Below, piece after piece: positions 58,928 through 64,000 of a stretch of 64,000 bases of DNA (the first letter of the stretch is position 1; every line of letters starts with the position of its first letter). The notes beneath the pieces were generated by a model. That model saw only the letters and a list, made by a program, of their open reading frames with translations, was not told the DNA's origin and did no database searches. The position numbers were made by a program, and so were the translations under genes. Source of the DNA: an uncultured Bacilli bacterium. Its GTDB lineage: Bacteria; Bacillota_I; Bacilli_A; RF39; UBA660. The DNA lies in assembly GCA_934167665.1 (NCBI GenBank), contig CAKPLN010000004.1, positions 1 to 64,000 of the forward strand, in the 5' to 3' direction.

Positions 58928-59989
58928 ATGAAAAATAAGATAATTACATATTTGTTTGTGGGATATTTAACTGTCTTTTCTATTTTAGGAATTTTATTTA
59001 AAGATAAAGATATTAGTTATAGTGAAAGAAGAAATCTTAGTAAGATGCCTAAAATAGAGTTTAATAGTAACTATGTTACTAAACTAGATAAGTATTTTTT
59101 AGATCAATTTCCTTTTAGAGATAGTTTTAGAATGGTAAAAGCTAGTTATAATTATAAAGTTCTTAATATGTTAGACAACAATAATATTTATGTTAAAGAT
59201 AATTATATTTTTAAAAGTGATTATCCTACAAATTTAGCATCTATTTCAAAGTTTAATAATCATATTGAAGCTATGAAAGATCTTTTTTCAAATAGCAATA
59301 TTTATACAATGATTATTCCTGATAAGAATTATTATTTAGATGATAAATATTTTTTAAATATTGATTATGATTATATTTATGATGTTATTAAAGATGAAAA
59401 TATAGGTAGTTTTATTGATATTAGAGATATTATGGAACTTAGTGATTATTATGAGACTGATACGCATTGGAAAGAAGAAAAGTTAAATAAAGTTATTCTT
59501 AAAATGAGTTCTGTTATGAATTTTTCATATCATGATGTTTTGTATGAGAAAAATATTTTTAATAGTTTTTATGGTGTTTATTATGGACAAGCTGCGATTA
59601 ATAGGAGTCCTGAAAAATTAGTTTATTTGACATCTTCAGAGTTTACGGGCGTTACGGTTAAATATTTAGAAGATACTAATTTTTCTGGTATTTATAATGA
59701 AGATAAACTTAATGGTCTTGATAGTTATGATGTTTATTTAGATGGAGCTAATAGTCTTATTGAAATTACTAATAGTAATGTTGATAATAAAAGTTTACTT
59801 GTATTTAGAGACTCTTTTGGTAGTAGTTTAGTACCTTTACTTATACCATATTATTCTAAGATTACGGTTGTTGATAATAGATATATTAATAGTAGTAATT
59901 TTATGAAGTTAATTGATAGTAATTATGATGATGTTTTGTTTTTATATAGTACACTTATAGTAAATAATAGTGGTAGTTTAAAAAATTAG
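58928..59989 (+). CDS. DHHW-family protein (AlgX/AlgJ-like O-acetylation partner)
   Basis: This is a 353-residue protein with one N-terminal membrane helix (IITYLFVGYLTVFSILGILF) and an external SGNH-like domain. SYSERRNLSKMPKIEF and YETDTHWKEEKLN are the family marks, the latter holding the catalytic Asp/His. VFRDSFGSSLVPLLIPYYSKI provides the block with the Ser nucleophile and stabilising residues. It completes acetyl transfer from the MBOAT partner to the glycan outside the membrane. Translation is coupled by close spacing on both sides. Confidence 0.85.
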   Translation: MKNKIITYLFVGYLTVFSILGILFKDKDISYSERRNLSKMPKIEFNSNYVTKLDKYFLDQFPFRDSFRMVKASYNYKVLNMLDNNNIYVKDNYIFKSDYPTNLASISKFNNHIEAMKDLFSNSNIYTMIIPDKNYYLDDKYFLNIDYDYIYDVIKDENIGSFIDIRDIMELSDYYETDTHWKEEKLNKVILKMSSVMNFSYHDVLYEKNIFNSFYGVYYGQAAINRSPEKLVYLTSSEFTGVTVKYLEDTNFSGIYNEDKLNGLDSYDVYLDGANSLIEITNSNVDNKSLLVFRDSFGSSLVPLLIPYYSKITVVDNRYINSSNFMKLIDSNYDDVLFLYSTLIVNNSGSLKN

Positions 59990-59998
59990 GAGGTTAAT

Positions 59999-60790
59999 AT
60001 GGTGAATAAATCAAAAAATACAAAAAAGGCCTATATTTATAGTGATAAGAGGACTTTATTTGTTTATATATTATTAAGATTATTAATTGTTGTTTGTATG
60101 ATTAGGGAGTTATTTAATGGCAATATTCCAAATGTAATGTTATGCATATTATCTTTATTTCTTTTATTGTTACCTAGTATTATTGAGAAGAAATTTAAGA
60201 TAGAACTACCTAGTATTTTAGAAATTATAATCTTTTTATTTATATTTGCATCAGAAATATTAGGGGAAATTAATAATTTTTATGGAGCAATACCAGGATG
60301 GGATAGTCTTTTACATACTCTTAATGGTTTTCTTTGTGCTAGTATTGGGTTTTCGTTAGTGTATTTATTAAATGAAAATTCACAATCTTTTAAATTATCG
60401 CCTATATTTGTGGTTTTAGTTTCTTTTTGTTTTTCTATGACAGTTGGAGTTGTCTGGGAGTTTTTTGAATATGGGATGGATCATTTCTTCAATTTAGATA
60501 TGCAAAAAGATAAATACGTTTATAATATTAATACGGTTAGTTTAGATACTACTCATAGTAATAGTGTTGTTTCTATTAATGGTATAGATCATACTATTAT
60601 ATATGATAAGAATAATAATAAATTGGCAGAATTTAATGGGTATTTAGATATTGGTTTAAATGATACGATGAAGGATTTATTAGTTAATTTTATTGGGGCA
60701 GTAGTTTATAGTATCTATGGATATTTATATATTATTGATCAAAAAAAGCATAAGTTAGCAGGTAAGTTTTTAACTGTTAGAATGAATTAA
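59999..60790 (+). CDS. Multispan membrane protein of the O-acetylation operon
   Basis: This is a 263-residue protein with about six membrane helices, for example LFVYILLRLLIVVCMI, NVMLCILSLFLLLLPSII and ILEIIIFLFIFASEILG. The loop motif GWDSLLHTLNGFLCASIGF and the acidic VVWEFFEYGMD resemble the DUF2238/YjdF-type membrane proteins. These place His, Asp and Glu near the membrane face and could bind metal. It starts nine bases after the DHHW gene with AGGAGG, so it belongs to the same operon. Function unknown. Confidence 0.65.
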   Translation: MVNKSKNTKKAYIYSDKRTLFVYILLRLLIVVCMIRELFNGNIPNVMLCILSLFLLLLPSIIEKKFKIELPSILEIIIFLFIFASEILGEINNFYGAIPGWDSLLHTLNGFLCASIGFSLVYLLNENSQSFKLSPIFVVLVSFCFSMTVGVVWEFFEYGMDHFFNLDMQKDKYVYNINTVSLDTTHSNSVVSINGIDHTIIYDKNNNKLAEFNGYLDIGLNDTMKDLLVNFIGAVVYSIYGYLYIIDQKKHKLAGKFLTVRMN

Positions 60791-60858
60791 TTTATTATTT
60801 TAATATTTTTGTTGCGTTTATGTAGTTATTTTAAATATAATTGTTGTAGGTGATTATA

Positions 60859-62004
60859 ATGAGTCCTTATAATTTGAATGCTGTTTATGATTATATATGG
60901 GGAAAAGATTTGGATGATGATATGGTTGATAGTCTTGAGAATAATCCATATTTTATGATTCAAGTAATGGAAAAATCTAAGGATAAAAATGTGTATAATT
61001 TATGTTCTGATACAGTAAAGAGAAATTATGATTTTGTAAAAAGAACAGTTGAATTGTTTGGTGATGATCTAGATTTTGTAAGTGAAGTTGCGGAGTACTA
61101 TTTAAGTAGTCTTTCTCAAGAAGAGATAGAGCAAGGTTCTTCTTACGCTGAGTTAAATATTATGATGAGTAATCTTTATGGACGAGTTGTTAATAATTTT
61201 ACTCTTAGGGCAGCTTCTTTTTATGAAATGGAAAGAATTAGACAGGAAGCTTGTAGTATGGTTATTTCCTCTAAGAGTATGGATTTATTGCATAGTGATA
61301 GAGGATTTATATTTACTGTTGTTCAGTATGAAGATAGCAATATTATTATTGATTATGTTGCGGATAGAATGTCAAGAAGTGCTTTTTATGGTGACTATGG
61401 AAAATTAGAGACTTTAGTACATAAAAGATTTAGAAGTTTGGAAGATTTAAAGAAATATGGAGAAAAGAAATTTTTATATGACTGTCTTTTTAATTTCGAT
61501 CAAGCATTAGCTGATTATGTTTTTTCACCTACGCAAAGAGAAGCTTTTGCAGGCTTTTTTGAGGAAGCTTTAGGAGCTGTAGATAGACTAGAATATATGT
61601 GGCCTAGGTATATGGACAGACTTAATAGTTTTAGAGTTGATATTTTTTATGAAGAAGTATCACGTTATCTTGCGGAACAAGCTCAATATTCTACTTTAGA
61701 GTATGATGATGTTGCCTGTTATGTAGCACATAGATTGAATGTTGTTGATTTATTTAAAAAATATGATTTTCAATTTAGCGATGATTATGATCCAGAAAGA
61801 TATAATGTTTTACAACTGGCCGATGTAAAAGTACTTAGTATGGCACTCAATTTAATGTCTAAAAATCTTTCTTCTGATGTTATTGTAGAAAGAAGAGATA
61901 GTTATGTTGACGATGATAAGGATAAAATGTTTTCAAATAAAAATCTTAATAATAAAATAGTTGAATTTCATAAAACGGATGGAGCAGCAGGAACTAAGAA
62001 ATAA
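60859..62004 (+). CDS. Hypothetical helical protein
   Basis: This is a 381-residue soluble protein, strongly helical and acidic, with no recognised family. Aromatic-rich N terminus MSPYNLNAVYDYIWGKDLDDDMVDSLENNPYFMIQVMEKSKDKN; the rest is a series of amphipathic helices. The style recalls the helical half of the 1269-residue protein, but no alignment is claimed. GGTGAT lies seven bases before the ATG at 60859; a GTG three codons upstream is within that site. A weak GGAG/CTCC terminator follows at 62011-62022. Confidence 0.55.
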   Translation: MSPYNLNAVYDYIWGKDLDDDMVDSLENNPYFMIQVMEKSKDKNVYNLCSDTVKRNYDFVKRTVELFGDDLDFVSEVAEYYLSSLSQEEIEQGSSYAELNIMMSNLYGRVVNNFTLRAASFYEMERIRQEACSMVISSKSMDLLHSDRGFIFTVVQYEDSNIIIDYVADRMSRSAFYGDYGKLETLVHKRFRSLEDLKKYGEKKFLYDCLFNFDQALADYVFSPTQREAFAGFFEEALGAVDRLEYMWPRYMDRLNSFRVDIFYEEVSRYLAEQAQYSTLEYDDVACYVAHRLNVVDLFKKYDFQFSDDYDPERYNVLQLADVKVLSMALNLMSKNLSSDVIVERRDSYVDDDKDKMFSNKNLNNKIVEFHKTDGAAGTKK

Positions 62005-62061
62005 AAATTAGGAGATTGCTCCTTTTTCTTTATTATAATTATATTTTTGGGGTGATTATTT

Positions 62062-62922
62062 ATGGATAAATTTAAGGTTGTGAAAAGAGCTAGTATTTTA
62101 GGAGTACTTGGTAATTTGTTCTTACTTATTATTAAAGCTATTGTTGGTATATTTACAAATAGTCAGGCTATGTTAGCAGATGCTTTTAATAGTGCTAGTG
62201 ATGTTTTTTCTTCAGTTATGACTTTTATTGGCAATAAAATTGCTTCTAGACCAAAAGATTGGGATCATAATTTAGGACATGGTAAAGCAGAATATATTTA
62301 TTCAATGCTTATTAGTATTGCGATGATAATACTAGGAGGCGAAGTTATTAAGAATGCTATTGTTTCTTTAATAGGGGATAGTAAAGTTAGTTTTTCTATT
62401 TGGTTAATAGTAGTCTGTTTTGTGACTTTACTTGTAAAGTTAGGTCTTTATTTTTATACTTTATCTTTATGTAGGAAGTATGATAATTTATTATTAGTTG
62501 CTAATTGCAAGGATCATTTAAATGACTGTTTAATAACAGCTTTAAATTTAGTAGCGTCTTTATTAAGTTATAAAGGTATTTATTTTGTTGATGGAGTTGT
62601 TGGTATAATTATATCTTTATGGATTTTTTATACTGCATATAAGATCTTTTTAGAAAGTTATGATGTATTGATGGATAAATCAATTTCTATTGAAAAAAAA
62701 GAAGAAGTTTATAAGATTATAAAAAAGTATAAAGAAGTAAAGAAAATAACACATTTTAATGCTACCCCTGTTGGATATCAATATCAAATATCTTTCACTA
62801 TTTTTGTTGATGGTAATATGTCAACTTATGAAAGTCATAATATTGCGAACGAATTAGAAAAAGAAATTAATAATAAATTTCCAGAAATATATTTAACAGT
62901 TATTCATGTTAATCCTATTTAA
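62062..62922 (+). CDS. Cation diffusion facilitator family transporter
   Basis: This is a 286-residue CDF protein that exports divalent metals by proton antiport. The metal-binding block SQAMLADAFNSASDVFSSVMTF, with Asp residues spaced as HxxxD/DxxxD, and VANCKDHLNDCLITALNLVAS are the two paired Asp/His sites. About six membrane helices are followed by a cytoplasmic C-terminal domain (EEVYKIIKKYKEVKKITHFNA, VDGNMSTYESHNIANELEKEI). The gene itself reveals no metal specificity. GGGGTGAT ribosome site, monocistronic. Confidence 0.9.
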   Translation: MDKFKVVKRASILGVLGNLFLLIIKAIVGIFTNSQAMLADAFNSASDVFSSVMTFIGNKIASRPKDWDHNLGHGKAEYIYSMLISIAMIILGGEVIKNAIVSLIGDSKVSFSIWLIVVCFVTLLVKLGLYFYTLSLCRKYDNLLLVANCKDHLNDCLITALNLVASLLSYKGIYFVDGVVGIIISLWIFYTAYKIFLESYDVLMDKSISIEKKEEVYKIIKKYKEVKKITHFNATPVGYQYQISFTIFVDGNMSTYESHNIANELEKEINNKFPEIYLTVIHVNPI

Positions 62923-62984
62923 ATCCTTATATTTTTATTTGATATAACTTGTGATATAATATTTAAAGCAAGAGGAGTGATACG

Positions 62985-63932
62985 ATGAGTGATGAATTTA
63001 ATCTTAAAAGTAAGCGTATAAGTATTTTAGATAATTATGGAGAGAATTTTCAAGATAAAGATTATATAACTAATCCAGCTATTGGTAGAGATGAACAAAT
63101 AAAACAATTGATTTTAATTTTATTAACACCTGATAAATCAGCTATTTTAACTGGTAAACCTGGTGTTGGTAAAACGGCTATTGTTGAGGGATTAGCATAT
63201 AGAATTAAGAATAAAGAAGTTCCAGATAAATTAGCCGATTATCAAGTTATTAAGGTAAATACTTCAGCTTTATTAGGTGTTGACCCTGTTACAGGAGAAG
63301 CTAAGATTCAAACACTAATTGATGAATTAAAAGATAAAAATAAATTAATTTTATTTATTGATGAAATCCATACTTTGATTGGCTCTAAGGGAGAAGCTTT
63401 AGATTTTGCTAATATGTTTAAACCAGCTCTTGATAGAGGTGATATAAAGGTAATTGGGGCTACAACTAGTGAAGAGTATGAAAGATACATTTTAAGAGAT
63501 AAAGCCTTTGTTAGAAGATTTCAAAAAGTAGAAGTTAGTGAGCCTACGAGAGAAGAAAATATTGAAATTTTAATGGGAACTTTACCTAAAATAGAAGCTA
63601 GAACGGGAGCAGTTATGGCTTATACACCTTTTATTAAAAAGAAAATGATGGAATTTATTACGGATATTACAAGTGAATATAAGAGAATTTATGAGATTGG
63701 TTCTAGATATCCAGATGTATCACTTACTTTAGTACAACAAGCTTTTTCTAATGCTTTATTTAATAATAGAACAGAAGTTAATGTTATGGACTTTAAAGAA
63801 GCTATTGCTAATAGTAAAAATATTTATCCAGATGTAATAAAAAAAGCTTTAGTAAATTTTGATACTGTTTTTGCAGATCAAATAGCTGAATATAATAATA
63901 TTGATATTTATGAAAAATTAGATGAAAATTAG
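62985..63932 (+). CDS. Stand-alone Clp-type AAA+ ATPase domain protein
   Basis: This is a 315-residue AAA+ protein equal to a single ClpA/ClpB/ClpC D1 module. Walker A is LTGKPGVGKTAIVEGLAYRI, Walker B is LILFIDEIHTLIG, IKVIGATTSEEYERYILRDKAFVRRFQKVEV holds sensor 1 and the arginine fingers, and RYPDVSLTLVQQAFSNAL is the C-terminal small domain. There is no N-domain, middle domain, D2 or ClpP-binding loop. Solo D1 proteins may act as adaptors or unfoldases; the role is unknown. An extended -10 (TGATATAAT) sits about 30 bases before the ATG, and a terminator follows, so it is monocistronic. Confidence 0.8.
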   Translation: MSDEFNLKSKRISILDNYGENFQDKDYITNPAIGRDEQIKQLILILLTPDKSAILTGKPGVGKTAIVEGLAYRIKNKEVPDKLADYQVIKVNTSALLGVDPVTGEAKIQTLIDELKDKNKLILFIDEIHTLIGSKGEALDFANMFKPALDRGDIKVIGATTSEEYERYILRDKAFVRRFQKVEVSEPTREENIEILMGTLPKIEARTGAVMAYTPFIKKKMMEFITDITSEYKRIYEIGSRYPDVSLTLVQQAFSNALFNNRTEVNVMDFKEAIANSKNIYPDVIKKALVNFDTVFADQIAEYNNIDIYEKLDEN

Positions 63933-63949
63933 TTTAATACTTTTATTTT

Positions 63950-63977
63950 GAAGTTGATTTGTCAACTTCTTTTTTTT
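63950..63977 (+). terminator. Intrinsic terminator
   Basis: GAAGTTGA (63950-63957) and TCAACTTC (63962-63969) followed by eight T. Confidence 0.8.
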
Positions 63978-64000
63978 AGTTTATACTATATACTATATAA

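Noticed and set aside
1..64000. TGA read as tryptophan (Mycoplasma code)
   Set aside because: Genes end on TGA at family-appropriate positions (for example 3629, 15265, 33428) and tryptophan is TGG throughout.
1..64000. tRNA or rRNA genes, including tRNA as the integration target
   Set aside because: No T-loop/acceptor-stem pattern or rRNA-like sequence was seen on either strand.

Overview
The window is a very AT-rich bacterial chromosome segment from a low-GC Firmicutes-type organism. Genes start with AGGAGG-like or GGTGAT-like ribosome sites, TGA is used as a stop and tryptophan is TGG, so the standard bacterial code applies. Pyruvate:ferredoxin oxidoreductase points to an anaerobe. The small-genome, gut-Bacilli character is inferred from AT content and gene style, not from a marker gene. 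No tRNA or rRNA gene was seen.

Layout. (1) 1-5.7 kb is a worn mobile region: a serine-recombinase tail joined to a foreign terminator, a MobV-type relaxase gene broken by a stop codon with an oriT-like site in front, a methyltransferase/radical-SAM pair facing an HIT hydrolase, and a promoter-to-terminator unit that looks like a small RNA. (2) 6-27.6 kb is mostly housekeeping and envelope genes: a tandem pair of unknown paralogs, RNA-modification enzymes, a protein with 36-bp repeats, a polyprenyl-linked glycan operon (GT4, Alg14-like, Alg13-GtrA fusion, GT2), NAGPA-like and deacetylase genes, NifJ, RecG and a GNAT protein. Two strong small-RNA candidates lie at 24.1-24.2 kb (minus strand) and 27.67-27.76 kb (plus strand).

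(3) 27,799-37,464 is an integrative mobilizable element bounded by a 25-bp perfect direct repeat. It carries a tyrosine integrase, MobV-type relaxase with a candidate oriT, RepA-like ATPase, DUF3173-like protein, a divergent XRE repressor with five TAGTTC-type operator half-sites, and membrane and XRE cargo. It has no conjugation pore genes. (4) 37.5-41.3 kb is a cargo block (HAD phosphatase, MATE-like transporter, HEPN-motif protein) bounded by repeats of one motif plus hairpin, CCCCCTGAAG with a GAAA-loop terminator, which also sits left of the element.

(5) 41.9-49.6 kb is a complete type II-A CRISPR-Cas locus: tracrRNA (minus strand, promoter overlapping the cas9 start codon), cas9, cas1, cas2, csn2, a leader ending ATTTGAG, and an array of 20 intact plus 3 decayed 36-bp repeats. 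The cas operon and array appear to share an identical 14-nt extended -10 box. (6) 49.6-64 kb returns to chromosome-like genes: ASCH protein, an ArsR-controlled Zn/Cd-type P-ATPase with two clear operators, a 1269-residue protein with a C-terminal metallophosphoesterase, a lipoprotein, an MBOAT/DHHW O-acetylation pair, a CDF transporter and a stand-alone Clp-type AAA+ protein.

The items most worth follow-up are the defence cassette with the HEPN protein, the antisense tracrRNA/cas9 leader arrangement with a possible attenuator, and the unassigned small RNAs.
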